DNA of 64,000 nt from Alteromonadaceae bacterium Bs31 (GTDB taxonomy: Bacteria; Pseudomonadota; Gammaproteobacteria; Pseudomonadales; Cellvibrionaceae), in the NCBI GenBank assembly GCA_900177435.1, contig FXAI01000010.1:63281-127280 (forward strand), in the 5' to 3' direction. The translations under genes were made by a program, and so were the position numbers. Shown here one piece after another: positions 26,970-36,315 of this stretch (positions within the stretch are counted from its first letter, which is position 1; every line of letters begins with the position of its first letter). The notes under the pieces were generated by a model. That model was not told the DNA's origin, did no database searches, and saw only the letters and a list, made by a program, of their open reading frames with translations.

Positions 26970-27840
26970 AGTCATCATTGTTGACGATGGCTCAAGCGAT
27001 AACAGCGCGGATATTGTAAGAAGCGCCATTGCCTCAATGAAGCTGGGCGAAAAAGTTCATCTGCTCTCACAAAAAAATGGCGGTGTATCCAAGGCGCGCA
27101 ACACCGGTATAGCTCACGCGAGCGGAACACACATAGCGCTAATGGATGCAGACGACCGCTGGCGGCCAGGCTATACAGCAAAAATACACCAGCTGTACAA
27201 CAACTTTCCACAGGCAAAAGCATTCGCAAGCGCATACGTAAAATTGCAGGGAAACAGCGTTATAAACCCGAAAATCAGACTCGGGAATATTAAGAAAGAT
27301 TGTATCCTCAGCAATTATTTTGCCATTGCAGCCAAGGGTGACCTCCCTTTTATGACCTCATCAATTTGCATTGAAAAACAATTTTTGATGAAGACAGGAG
27401 GCTTCCCGGAAGGGGAACCCATGGGAGAAGATCAGGACGTATGGGCCAGACTTAGCCTTACAAGTAAAATAGCGTATTCGCCGGAAATATTATCCTGCTA
27501 TGTACTCGATGCGGAAAACAGAGCTTGCCACCACAACACACCAAAACGTGAGTGCCCATTTAGCCAGAGGCTCAACAACGCTGTAATCGACGGAGAGATA
27601 CCCTCGGCACTCAGGGCCTCTGTATTGAAATACACAGCAACACATTTAATTCACCTGGCCACTGCACTCATAGACAACCATGAGTTTGAAGCCGCAAAAA
27701 AACTGCTAAGTGACAAACGATGTAGAAAATTACCCATCAAGAGGCTAAAGCAACAGCTTAGGCTGCATATGAAAAGCCTACGACAAATGTACTCACGAAC
27801 CCTATCAAGCGACAAGCCTTCGCTAGAGTCTTCTTGCTAG
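26860..27840 (+). CDS. Family 2 glycosyltransferase
   Basis: A 326-residue GT-A enzyme: ISVVIPLYNKSRSILSTLNS, IIVDDGSSDNSADIV and the DxD motif in ALMDADDRWRPGY, then the acceptor-side GEDQDVWARL acidic motif near residue 200. An in-frame start at 26833 exists, but the ATG at 26860 has GGAG 8 nt upstream. It starts inside the 3' end of the pyruvyltransferase gene. It is the last gene of the run begun at 21855 and probably adds one sugar to the repeat unit. Confidence 0.88.
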   Translation: MLAKKMKISVVIPLYNKSRSILSTLNSVIAQADLLHEVIIVDDGSSDNSADIVRSAIASMKLGEKVHLLSQKNGGVSKARNTGIAHASGTHIALMDADDRWRPGYTAKIHQLYNNFPQAKAFASAYVKLQGNSVINPKIRLGNIKKDCILSNYFAIAAKGDLPFMTSSICIEKQFLMKTGGFPEGEPMGEDQDVWARLSLTSKIAYSPEILSCYVLDAENRACHHNTPKRECPFSQRLNNAVIDGEIPSALRASVLKYTATHLIHLATALIDNHEFEAAKKLLSDKRCRKLPIKRLKQQLRLHMKSLRQMYSRTLSSDKPSLESSC

Positions 27841-27879
27841 GGCCTTGTTAAGGCTAATTTAATACTCTCAAACAGGGGT

Positions 27880-27894
27880 TTCGCATTTTGCGAA
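27880..27894. promoter_or_regulatory. Enhancer palindrome, copy D
   Basis: TTCGCATTTTGCGAA is a perfect 6+3+6 dyad and fits TTYGCA-N3-TGCRAA. It ends 74 bp before the sigma-54-like element at 27969, the same distance as for the other copies. Confidence 0.65.
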
Positions 27895-27968
27895 TCAATA
27901 TGCAAGCCCCTCTCCCCGCCGCAAAATAAAAACCCCGCAAGCCCCTGATATTAAAAGCTTTTTACAAC

Positions 27969-27984
27969 TGGCACGATTTTGGTA
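27969..27984 (+). promoter_or_regulatory. Sigma-54-like promoter before the LruC-domain gene
   Basis: TGGCACGATTTTGGTA has a perfect -24 element but a poor -12 element (TGGT for TTGC). The placement relative to enhancer copy D and to the gene supports it. Predicted start near 27995. Confidence 0.5.
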
Positions 27985-28025
27985 AGCACATAAGTGACTA
28001 TTCAAATCTATTGATGGAAAGCACT

Positions 28026-29996
28026 ATGTTTAGCAAAGAAATGAAAGCACTTTTATTTGCCATTGGCTGTATTTTCACGGTGCAAAACACCAAGGCTTTA
28101 GAACTCGACAATAACCAACAAATCTGGAATTTTATGTCCGGATCTGCCTGGCCAACGGGTTACAACCAATCCACAGGTAAACCGGATTCCCTTATTTACG
28201 CCAGAGATGAATACCCCAGCGACTTTTTTGAGCGCATAAGCAATGCACTTCCGGAGGCCAAGGTAAACGAAGCATTTCTGGCTGGGGATTCAGGTTCAAA
28301 TATTACCCTGCAGGAAGAAGCGGAAGTTTTTGTTACCTTTATTCATGAGGGGGCCGGTTATAAAAATTCATTTGGCTATTTTACTTTCGATGCTAATAAC
28401 CCACCCACATCGGTTTATGATATTCAGGAAACCATAATTTTCCCGAACCTATCTTACCCTCACCTGACCAATGGTCACCGACTCAGCCTTGGCACTTTTC
28501 CTGCGGGCACTAGCATCGGATTTTTTCTTGCCGCTAACGGGTTCTGGTATTACACCGGCGTAAAACCCTTTGCAGTACCCTATTACTATTCCCTGAAAGA
28601 TTTAAATCCAGACCCAACAGACCTGCTTAGGCAGCACAACGTCCTGTTATTTGATGACGAAGTCGACGAAGTGATTATCGGTTTTGAAGACTTGCCACGT
28701 TCTTGGGGCGACAACGATTTTAATGATGCCGTGTTCTCTGTAAAAACCACACCAGAAACTGCCATCGTCACAGACAGCCTTATACAAATGCCCTCTGTAA
28801 ACGATAGTGATGCCGACGGAATAGCAGACGAAGAAGACCAGTTTCCAAATAATTACCGACGCGCTTTTAGCGCTTACTACCCCAGCGAGTCCAATTGGGT
28901 CACTCTTGCTTATGAAGACAACTGGCCGCAAGTGGGCGACTATGATTTGAACGACCTTGTAGTGAGGGAACGCTTTCAAACGGTTTACAATGCCAACGGC
29001 GATATAACCGGGTTTATTATTACAGGCTACATAGACGCGCGCGGTGCAGAGAAAAACAATGGCTTTGGGCTTCGTTTAATGGATTTAGCTCCCGAAGCAA
29101 TTGAAGACGCCAGTATTACTATCGCCGGAGTCAGGCAGGAGAAAAATACCGAGAACTGGCAGAGCGATGCTGTCTTTATACTGTGGAATGATAGCCACGA
29201 TTACACCCAGACCGGCGAATCCGGCGCTTGCTCACACTTCAATACAAAACGCGACTGCGACAGGTTTGACCCCGTTCCTTTTACGCTTGATGTAAACTTC
29301 GCGCAGTATCCTCAAAGCTTGAATCACTCCTCTCTGGACTTTTTTATTTTCCGCACAAACTACCGCGGCCGTGAGGTACACTTTGCTAATTACCCACCCA
29401 CAGATCTATTTGACCAAAGCCAGTTTGGCCGATTCCAGGATACCTCCGACCCCGAAAGCGGGCGCTACTTTAAAAATGCCGCAAACCTTCCCTGGGCATT
29501 AAAAGTAAATACTAACTGGTGCCACCCCAGTGAATACATCGATATTGCATGGGCGTATCCCGACTACGAAAAATGGGTGGAAAGCTCAGGCAGCGAAGCG
29601 TCCGACTGGTATAAAACTTCGGCGCGAAAAAATCACTACTTTTGTCGCGAAGACAACGCTTTTACTCCCGACCTTGCCCCTTCCGCTGTAAGTCAATCAG
29701 ACAGCATCACTTGCGAGATTACTTCATTTAATCAGGGGCCAGATAGCTACCAGGTGGATATTAGTGTTACCAACATCGGCGACGTAGACCTCAACACCTG
29801 GCAGCTTGCTATTCAGTTCGACACTGCGCCCAATATAAACAACTCCTGGAGTGCCAATCTGTCTGTTGAAGGTAATAGTGTCAGCGCCAGCAATCTCGAC
29901 TGGAATGCCTTGCTTATTCCCGGTAATCCTCAGTCGTTTGGATTTCAGGGCGCTTCCGACGGCAGTCTTAATCAACCCACATGTCAGGTTCAGTAA
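28026..29996 (+). CDS. Secreted LruC/DUF4114 protein with C-terminal CBM2-like module
   Basis: A 656-residue exported protein. A signal peptide (about residues 1-24, KALLFAIGCIFTVQNTKA) is followed by a domain ending in GFEDLPRSWGDNDFNDAVF (DUF4114-like, about 210-245). Next come a calcium-type repeat DSDADGIADEEDQFP (about 258), an LruC-type region with WPQVGDYDLNDLVV, and a C-terminal domain (about 563-656) resembling family-2 carbohydrate-binding modules, with WQLAIQFDTAPNINNSW and ending PGNPQSFGFQGASDG. It probably is a matrix or surface protein binding the polysaccharide or cellulose. The ATG at 28026 gives the best signal peptide; in-frame TTG/ATG at 28011/28014 are alternatives. Confidence 0.82.
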   Translation: MFSKEMKALLFAIGCIFTVQNTKALELDNNQQIWNFMSGSAWPTGYNQSTGKPDSLIYARDEYPSDFFERISNALPEAKVNEAFLAGDSGSNITLQEEAEVFVTFIHEGAGYKNSFGYFTFDANNPPTSVYDIQETIIFPNLSYPHLTNGHRLSLGTFPAGTSIGFFLAANGFWYYTGVKPFAVPYYYSLKDLNPDPTDLLRQHNVLLFDDEVDEVIIGFEDLPRSWGDNDFNDAVFSVKTTPETAIVTDSLIQMPSVNDSDADGIADEEDQFPNNYRRAFSAYYPSESNWVTLAYEDNWPQVGDYDLNDLVVRERFQTVYNANGDITGFIITGYIDARGAEKNNGFGLRLMDLAPEAIEDASITIAGVRQEKNTENWQSDAVFILWNDSHDYTQTGESGACSHFNTKRDCDRFDPVPFTLDVNFAQYPQSLNHSSLDFFIFRTNYRGREVHFANYPPTDLFDQSQFGRFQDTSDPESGRYFKNAANLPWALKVNTNWCHPSEYIDIAWAYPDYEKWVESSGSEASDWYKTSARKNHYFCREDNAFTPDLAPSAVSQSDSITCEITSFNQGPDSYQVDISVTNIGDVDLNTWQLAIQFDTAPNINNSWSANLSVEGNSVSASNLDWNALLIPGNPQSFGFQGASDGSLNQPTCQVQ

Positions 29997-30027
29997 CACG
30001 GCTAAAAAATTTATCAAGGTGATTTTT

Positions 30028-30597
30028 ATGAACGCACGCAATACAACAACGCTTTTATTACTGACTTTAACTCTGCTGGCTTGTGGCGGCGGTGGTTCAG
30101 GGTCAGCCGGCTCAAACACCACAAATACGGTAAAGGAACAGCCGGCAAGCATACCCAGCTCGGAGCCGGTGGATACCGTTGCGCCAACTCCGGCGGCGAA
30201 GGAAGTAGATTATCAAGCGGACAAAGCGCTGCTTAGCAGCGATGCCGCCGATTCAACAGAGCTCTACGTTGAGGAAGCGTTTAATTTTGATCAGGTACGC
30301 GAAGTGAGCTTCGAGATTAACGCAAGGGATAAAGGCGACCTCCCTCTGACAAATAAATTGGTAAAAATAAAGTCGGTGCCATCCGACCTGAGCTCCTGGG
30401 ACGATAGCCGCTTAAGCAATGCTCAATTGATTTTAGTAACAAAAACCAATGAACAGGGTGAAGCCTTCAAAACTCTAGAAATGCCCTCGGATGTTGAGAA
30501 AGTACTGGTGCAAATTAATGCTCTCGGTTTAGAAAATCAGGCACTCATCTCTATTAATGGCGATGCCCCGCTACTGGTGGAACATACCTTCAAGTAG
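30028..30597 (+). CDS. Putative lipoprotein with no recognised domain
   Basis: A 189-residue protein with signal MNARNTTTLLLLTLTLLAC (lipidated Cys19), then a glycine/serine-rich linker (GGGGSGSAGS) and a likely beta-rich domain with EVSFEINARDKGDLPLTNK. The start at 30028 has AAGGTGA upstream; an open frame further upstream lies in the preceding gene and is not used. It follows the LruC/CBM2 gene by 31 bp and probably shares its transcript, suggesting a joint function at the cell surface. Confidence 0.75.
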   Translation: MNARNTTTLLLLTLTLLACGGGGSGSAGSNTTNTVKEQPASIPSSEPVDTVAPTPAAKEVDYQADKALLSSDAADSTELYVEEAFNFDQVREVSFEINARDKGDLPLTNKLVKIKSVPSDLSSWDDSRLSNAQLILVTKTNEQGEAFKTLEMPSDVEKVLVQINALGLENQALISINGDAPLLVEHTFK

Positions 30598-30639
30598 TCT
30601 AAAAGCAGTCAAATAAACAGATAAAATAGTTTACGACTA

Positions 30640-30673
30640 AAGGCCCTGCTCCAGGCTACTGGTTAAGGGCCTT
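30640..30673. terminator. Hairpin between convergent genes
   Basis: An 8-bp outer stem AAGGCCCT / AGGGCCTT and an inner CCAG / CTGG stem with GCTA loop are separated by a symmetric 3-nt internal loop. It lies between the lipoprotein gene and the convergent chorismate-lyase-like gene, overlapping the latter's stop. No long T-run, so termination strength is uncertain. Confidence 0.5.
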
Positions 30674-31222
30674 ACTAGAGGACTCATATACCGCCAGCGG
30701 AAAGTACTCAGTTATTTGTATAAACGGGCAGTGTTCCATCACAATACGATAAGTGCGCCATATGGCTCTTGATGTGTTTAAGGATTCTTCCGCTACGCCT
30801 TCACCCACAGCCACGATTTCCCTATAGGTTTCCAGCCCGCATTCTCGTAATAACTCTCCGATGCCTACACTGCCGCTTTCCAGACGAGCGCGCAGCTCAG
30901 CCGGCAGTAACTCGGTGTACACCAGGGAAACGGCGCTCGCATAGCACGTGGCGCTGTTTGCCCCCACCAGTTGCACGCTACGACGCAGCACACGATCCCC
31001 CTTGTTGCGCCGAATTACCGGAGCGTCAACCTCCAGCTCATCATAGCGCTGCCCACAATTAACAACCTTTACCGGCTCCCAAAAGAAAGACTCAATACTC
31101 TTAGTTACAGTACCATCTGTGGTTAATAACACCCGCAGAAAAGGGGGAAGCGCAGTCAAGTCCAGCGAGGTGGATTGGTCGTCTGCCTCAAGGTAACCGG
31201 TTGATGTAAAGAGTCGCGTCAC
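30656..31222 (-). CDS. Chorismate-pyruvate-lyase-like protein (UbiC/DUF98 type)
   Basis: A 188-residue protein with the family pattern LPPFLRVLLTTDGTVTKSIESFFWEPVKV near the N-terminus, then RRSVQLVGANSATCYASAVSLV and a region around LLRECGLETYREI. Members release pyruvate from chorismate to give 4-hydroxybenzoate; this subfamily is divergent and has no assigned role here. It stands alone, convergent with the polysaccharide locus and divergent from the aminotransferase gene. No ubiA is adjacent, so quinone synthesis is not supported by context. Confidence 0.75.
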   Translation of the reverse strand: MTRLFTSTGYLEADDQSTSLDLTALPPFLRVLLTTDGTVTKSIESFFWEPVKVVNCGQRYDELEVDAPVIRRNKGDRVLRRSVQLVGANSATCYASAVSLVYTELLPAELRARLESGSVGIGELLRECGLETYREIVAVGEGVAEESLNTSRAIWRTYRIVMEHCPFIQITEYFPLAVYESSSKALNQ

Positions 31223-31420
31223 TTGCTATTCACCTTCATCAATTTAGCAATAAAGCACGCGTATTTAACAACGCCTGCGCCCTTGATGCATCTTTTGCGA
31301 CACATCAAAAATCGCTATTCTATCATCTGAAGTCCATGCTGTTTTCCAGAAAAACGAACTGTATAATTGTCCGCTACTACCTACTACTACCTACCCATAA
31401 AAAATAAAGAGGGCCTCACC

Positions 31421-32695
31421 TTGGATTTGAATAACGCCTCAACTGAACAGCTCCAGCAATGGCAGCAAGATCTCTCTGCCGAATATGACTCGATTAAAGC
31501 CAAACAATTAAACCTGGATTTAACGCGGGGTAAGCCCTCTGCGGAGCAGCTAAGCCTATCCAACGCGCTCGATAATGCACTTAAAGGTGAGTACACCGCT
31601 AACGACGGAACGGATTGTCGCAACTACGGAGGCCTGGACGGGCTTCCCGAAGCCAGAGCAATTGGTGCAGCTATTCTGCAAACACCGATCGACAATATCC
31701 TTGCTGGGGGTAACAGCAGCCTCACGCTAATGCACCAGGCAATGACCGTTGCTCATTTTTTCGGTTTAAGCGGCTCGGAGAGTGCGTGGCATAAAGAAGC
31801 CACGGTAAAATTTATTTGCCCCGTTCCCGGTTACGATCGCCACTATTCTGTTTGTGAGCATTTAGACATCGAAATGCTCACAGTACCCATGACAGCCACC
31901 GGCCCGGATATGGATAGAGTGGAGGAGCTGATCCGCTCGGATACGAGCATTAAAGGCATGTGGTGCGTACCGAAGTATTCTAACCCCACCGGAGTTATAT
32001 ACAGTGACGAAACCGTAAAGCGTATTGCTGCGCTGGGAAATATCGCTTCAGCTAACTTCCGCGTATTCTGGGATAACGCTTACGGTGTTCACGACCTGGC
32101 CGAGCAACCGCAGCAACTGTGCAGCATCTATCAGGCTTGCAAAGACGCGGGCACAGAAGACAGCGTACTGCAATTCGCTTCCACCTCGAAGATTACTTTT
32201 GCCGGCGCCGGCGTTGCGTTTCTTGGCGCTAGCAGCGCCAACCTGGCAGGCTTTAAAAAATCGCTGGGATTTATGACCATAGGTCCAGACAAGATAAACC
32301 AATTGCGCCACGCAAAGTTTTTTGCCGCAGAAGGCTCCCTGTCAGCACACATGAAAAAACACGCCGCTATTATTAAGCCACGCTTTGCTTGCGTGCTCTC
32401 TCATCTGCAAGAGGCTTTTGGCGATAACGATATGGGTAGCTGGGAGTCAGCCGACGGTGGCTATTTTATTTCCTTCGACTCCAAGCCCGGGCTGGCAAAA
32501 GAAATCGTAAAACTCGCTGGCGAAGCCGGCGTTAAGCTTACTCCTGCCGGTGCCACTTTCCCCTACGGTAAAGACCCAGACGGCAGTAATATTCGCATTG
32601 CTCCTACCGTACCCACCGTGGAGCAGGTGGATCAAGCCATGAAGGTTTTTGTAACTTGCGTAAAACTTGCTTCGCTTAAACAAGCATTGTCCTAA
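31421..32695 (+). CDS. PLP-dependent class I aminotransferase
   Basis: A 424-residue fold-type I aminotransferase. It has LTRGKPSAEQLSLS near the N-terminus, the nucleotide-like AGGNSSLTLM turn, the PNPTG-equivalent PKYSNPTGVIYS, the cofactor Asp in FWDNAYGVHDL, and the Schiff-base Lys in ASTSKITFAGAGVAF. The long form with this pattern resembles an aspartate/alanine-type aminotransferase family; the amino donor is unknown. The TTG at 31421 has GAGGG 7 nt upstream and is preferred over a TTG at 31367. Confidence 0.88.
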   Translation: MDLNNASTEQLQQWQQDLSAEYDSIKAKQLNLDLTRGKPSAEQLSLSNALDNALKGEYTANDGTDCRNYGGLDGLPEARAIGAAILQTPIDNILAGGNSSLTLMHQAMTVAHFFGLSGSESAWHKEATVKFICPVPGYDRHYSVCEHLDIEMLTVPMTATGPDMDRVEELIRSDTSIKGMWCVPKYSNPTGVIYSDETVKRIAALGNIASANFRVFWDNAYGVHDLAEQPQQLCSIYQACKDAGTEDSVLQFASTSKITFAGAGVAFLGASSANLAGFKKSLGFMTIGPDKINQLRHAKFFAAEGSLSAHMKKHAAIIKPRFACVLSHLQEAFGDNDMGSWESADGGYFISFDSKPGLAKEIVKLAGEAGVKLTPAGATFPYGKDPDGSNIRIAPTVPTVEQVDQAMKVFVTCVKLASLKQALS

Positions 32696-32702
32696 GCTAG
32701 AA

Positions 32703-32736
32703 ACCAAAGAAGCGCAGTGTTATGCGCTTCTTTGGT
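32703..32736. terminator. Strong bidirectional hairpin between convergent genes
   Basis: A perfect 14-bp stem ACCAAAGAAGCGCA / TGCGCTTCTTTGGT with a 6-nt loop lies between the convergent aminotransferase and DUF3144 genes. The arms are T-rich at the 3' end on both strands, but no long T-run follows. Confidence 0.7.
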
Positions 32737-32788
32737 AAAAACCTGGCTGTAATGTCGCAACAAAAACGTCACATAAAACAACAAAAGC

Positions 32789-33094
32789 TTATTCGTCTTT
32801 TAAATAAACTTTAAAGTTCTCACCATAGTCTTCCATATTTTCTTCTAACAGCTTTTTAAACTCATCTGTCAGGTGGTTTATAGATTGCTGTGTATCTTCC
32901 AAAAAGTCTTTTCTGGACTCGGAAAGGCAGGCGAGATTAAAAGCGCAATAACGAGCCGCTGCGTACATAACCGCTGATGCCACAATCCCCGGGTCGCACT
33001 CCTGCGCTTGATTGTTGGCAGAGTCAAGAAAACTATCCACCGTATTCCAAAACTGTTGTTCTTCCACACTCAGCTTGTCGTTTTTATCTGTCAT
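32789..33094 (-). CDS. DUF3144 family protein
   Basis: A 101-residue acidic, mostly helical, cytosolic protein with the pattern EEQQFWNTVDSFLDSANNQ, ASAVMYAAARYCAFNLA and a tail ENMEDYGENFKVYL typical of DUF3144. Function unknown. The ATG at 33094 has AAGG 8 nt upstream and is chosen over a GTG at 33103. It is downstream of the large GGDEF-EAL gene's opposite end only by position; no operon is apparent. Confidence 0.8.
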   Translation of the reverse strand: MTDKNDKLSVEEQQFWNTVDSFLDSANNQAQECDPGIVASAVMYAAARYCAFNLACLSESRKDFLEDTQQSINHLTDEFKKLLEENMEDYGENFKVYLKDE

Positions 33095-33151
33095 GAGGTT
33101 CACCTTATTTCGAGCTAAGGCATCACTGAATTATACTTTAGTGCCCTTAAG

Positions 33152-36049
33152 CTAATCCTTTTTCAGCCATTCCACAAAATCGCCGAAGGGCATAGGTCGG
33201 GCGAAAAGATAGCCCTGAAATATTTTACACCCCATTTGTGTCAATTGCTCGAACTGTTGCTGAGTTTCCACCCCCTCTGCCACAACCTCCAGCCCCATGT
33301 GGCCGCCAATAGCGATCATAGATTTCACCAGCCCGGCTGTCTGCTTACTGTCCAGGTCATCAACAAATGCACGGTCAATTTTAAAAGCATCCAAGGGAAG
33401 GTCTTTTAAGTAAGCCAGGGAGGAGTAGCCGGTACCAAAATCATCGAGGGCGACAGAAATACCTGCTTCTTTAAGCAAACCCAATTTCACTTTTGTTGAA
33501 CCAATATCCCTCAGGATGGCAGTCTCTGTTACTTCCACAGAAACCCGTTCCACTTTAACTTTACTTTTATCAATAGCCCCCAGCATCTGCCGAACAAAGT
33601 CTGGCCGTGCAAATTGCCAAGCTGAAATATTGATTGATACATCACCAAAATCAGCTATTCCCTGCTGCTCCCACCGAGAAATATCATCTGCGGCTCGCTC
33701 AATAATCCAGTCCCCTATCAGGTGTATAAGCCCGGTTTCTTCCGCAACGGGAATGAAGGATGCAGGAGAAATAAAGCCTCGTACCGGGTGCCGCCAGCGC
33801 ACCAGCGCCTCCGCACCAACAATCTGACCTTGCTGATTAACCTTGGGCTGGTAATATAACTCCAGTTGCTGCGCTTCAATCGCAAGGCGTAAACCACGCT
33901 CCACTTCCAATCGCTCATCAACATCTGCCTGCATACTTGGATCATAAATTTCATAGCGATTGCGGCCTTCGCTCTTTGCCTTAAATAAAGCAGAATCTCC
34001 ACGACGTAAAATATCGAGCTCGTTTGCAGCATGCTCGGGTATTTTTAGCACGCCGATACTGGTGCCTAAAGATACTATCCTGTCGCCCAGCTCCAGAGGT
34101 TGCGATAAGGCCTGAATAATATCCGTTGCCCTTTGGCAAACCGCATCACTCACATCTTGCTCTGGTGCAAAGCTTTCTATTAAAACAAACTCATCTCCAC
34201 CGACTCTGGCAATAAATATGTCATCGGATATGTAGGCTTTTAAGCGTTCGGCCACTTTGCGCAAAACCTCATCACCCACGTCATGCCCCAAGGCTTCGTT
34301 AATGGTTTTAAAGTGATCCAGGTCCAGAAAATATCCAACCGCCTGACGTCGATTTTTGGCCGACAGCCTCACAAGTTCAACCAAGTGATCGTGCAGCATG
34401 GAACGATTGGGCAAGCGGGTGACATAATCTTCGTAGGCCATTCGGAGGATGCGTTCTTCCGCCCCCAGCCGCTGAACTTCCCTGCCTACTCGGTCGGCGA
34501 TTATTTCCAGAATGGGAACAACATCGTCCATACTGTGCAATACACCGCTATCCAGTATGGCCAGAAAGCCGATTTGTTCACTCAATTCGTTCTCCAGCGG
34601 CAACATAATCGCTGCATCAATTTCATATGCTTTCAGTAGTTGGTCACCGGGGAATCGGGCCTGTAAATCTGCAGGGTAAATTGAGATAGAATCTTGCAAG
34701 GCGAGCTGGGCATGGGAAGATTTTGTCAAACCAGAAAAATTCTCCCTCGCAATTCCATTTACCAGGAAGGCTTTGGTATAAAAATGCGTTTTACCTTCCG
34801 TTTCCGAAAACAACGCAATATATACCGCTTTAGATTCAACAAGAATACTTAATTGTTGTGCAATTTCGATAAAAAAATCTGCACCTTGTGCCGTCCCTGC
34901 CGCCACCATTTTCAAAGCGCTTTCCATGCTTTGCTGGCGTGTTACGTCTTCACTGACAATTGCAAAGCTGTCATTAAAACCATCGGCACCAGTGATGGGA
35001 AAAATGAGAATGTTCAGCCATTTCCCTTCGTCTCCCTGGAGCATTGAGGAAGGTACGGATAACAACTGGCTTTGATTCTTACCGGTATCAACAACCTCGC
35101 GACAAACCTCCTCAAGCCTGAGCTGCTTCCAGGGAGATTTGGAAAAAAAACTGTCGCCATGTTCAGCAAAATCTCTCCACAAGCGACGGCTTGCGTGGTT
35201 TTTCTGGATCAGCTTACCTTCACTATCGATAAGGTGGATGCTACTGGGCGACTGAGCCACAACCTGCGACAAACGCTCTTGATCCACTTTGAGCATTTCA
35301 CTGATTGAGCGCTCCAACTGAAGCTGATCTCTCTGCACGCCGTATTGAACGAGTAATTGCCGCAGATCTTTTGCCATACTCACCACCATCAAAATAATCA
35401 GCGGTAAGAAAGCAAGGCCGGTAATCCCGACAGATTGAAAAGCACCGCTTTCGACAGCAATGCTATAGAGAATACTCACTAGCAGAACTACAAGATACGC
35501 GATTAAAAGATAACTGCGGTGGCTATCCGTCTTGCGAACACTCCAGGCGCGCCACAAACTCCAGAGCATTAGCATCAACGAACAGGAATGCAGGTAATAG
35601 CGCCCCAGGCTGGCTTCACCCCGGATGCTGGAAACCGTTTCCCCCCACGGCAACTCCAGCAAGTGAAGCTGTGCCTCCGAGCCAAAACGAATAGAGACCT
35701 CTGAACGCCAATCAACCAACAAAATAAGCATGGAGTTTAGCGCCACAACAATCACCGTGTGACGAGTAAAAGGGCATTTTGTGTAGGTGCCAATAAAACC
35801 AACAAAGGAAGGAAAACACAGAGCCACTGCGAGGGTGTTTAAGTGCAGTAGCTGAACGCTGGACTCAAAACTGCTGGATGAATAGTAAATACCATAGAAA
35901 AATTCAAAACTACCAGCAGCAAAGCACAGCAAGGCAAACCAGGTAAGCAGGCTTCTAGAATAGCCGTAGCTTGCCAGCAAGGCCGCCTGAATACCGAAAA
36001 ACAAGCTGGTGCCCGCGGCAAGATAATACAAGGGTACAATTATCGACAT
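33152..36049 (-). CDS. Membrane GGDEF-EAL protein with PAS and GAF domains
   Basis: A 965-residue cyclic-di-GMP enzyme. Seven hydrophobic helices occupy residues 1-225. A PAS-type region (about 260-370, IHLIDSEGKLIQKNHASRRL), a GAF-type region (about 380-530) and a GGDEF domain with intact VGGDEFVLI follow. The C-terminal EAL domain has EALVRWRHP, the catalytic DDFGTGYSS loop and DAFKIDRAFV. Both output domains keep active-site motifs, so it could make or degrade the messenger. It has no receiver domain and is not the missing HnoB partner of the H-NOX cluster. Confidence 0.93.
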   Translation of the reverse strand: MSIIVPLYYLAAGTSLFFGIQAALLASYGYSRSLLTWFALLCFAAGSFEFFYGIYYSSSSFESSVQLLHLNTLAVALCFPSFVGFIGTYTKCPFTRHTVIVVALNSMLILLVDWRSEVSIRFGSEAQLHLLELPWGETVSSIRGEASLGRYYLHSCSLMLMLWSLWRAWSVRKTDSHRSYLLIAYLVVLLVSILYSIAVESGAFQSVGITGLAFLPLIILMVVSMAKDLRQLLVQYGVQRDQLQLERSISEMLKVDQERLSQVVAQSPSSIHLIDSEGKLIQKNHASRRLWRDFAEHGDSFFSKSPWKQLRLEEVCREVVDTGKNQSQLLSVPSSMLQGDEGKWLNILIFPITGADGFNDSFAIVSEDVTRQQSMESALKMVAAGTAQGADFFIEIAQQLSILVESKAVYIALFSETEGKTHFYTKAFLVNGIARENFSGLTKSSHAQLALQDSISIYPADLQARFPGDQLLKAYEIDAAIMLPLENELSEQIGFLAILDSGVLHSMDDVVPILEIIADRVGREVQRLGAEERILRMAYEDYVTRLPNRSMLHDHLVELVRLSAKNRRQAVGYFLDLDHFKTINEALGHDVGDEVLRKVAERLKAYISDDIFIARVGGDEFVLIESFAPEQDVSDAVCQRATDIIQALSQPLELGDRIVSLGTSIGVLKIPEHAANELDILRRGDSALFKAKSEGRNRYEIYDPSMQADVDERLEVERGLRLAIEAQQLELYYQPKVNQQGQIVGAEALVRWRHPVRGFISPASFIPVAEETGLIHLIGDWIIERAADDISRWEQQGIADFGDVSINISAWQFARPDFVRQMLGAIDKSKVKVERVSVEVTETAILRDIGSTKVKLGLLKEAGISVALDDFGTGYSSLAYLKDLPLDAFKIDRAFVDDLDSKQTAGLVKSMIAIGGHMGLEVVAEGVETQQQFEQLTQMGCKIFQGYLFARPMPFGDFVEWLKKD

Positions 36050-36315
36050 TCTTGGAAGTTCTGCCCCGTGCTAAATAACCAGCAAAAATTTTGCCACTGT
36101 TTAAGTGTAGCAGTGATAAATGGGGCTGGGCGAGCCATAGCCTACAGCTATCAGACCAATGGCAATAATTGTCAGATTGATCGCCCTTATCAGGCTCTAG
36201 CGTTCTACAACAAACAACAGAGCAGGCTTAAGCGGAGGCTCTCAGATTTTTTTGCGCAAAGCTTAGGGGTTTTTAAGGAGAAGGCTACACCGACCGGGAT
36301 GATCGCTTTAGCAAA

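Noticed and set aside
31370-31395. CTACTAC microrepeat before the aminotransferase gene
   Set aside because: A short simple repeat just upstream of the chosen start, without symmetry or a link to a known signal.
33152-36049. GGDEF-EAL protein as the missing HnoB phosphodiesterase
   Set aside because: It has membrane helices, PAS and GAF domains but no receiver domain, so the H-NOX kinase has no obvious way to phosphorylate it.
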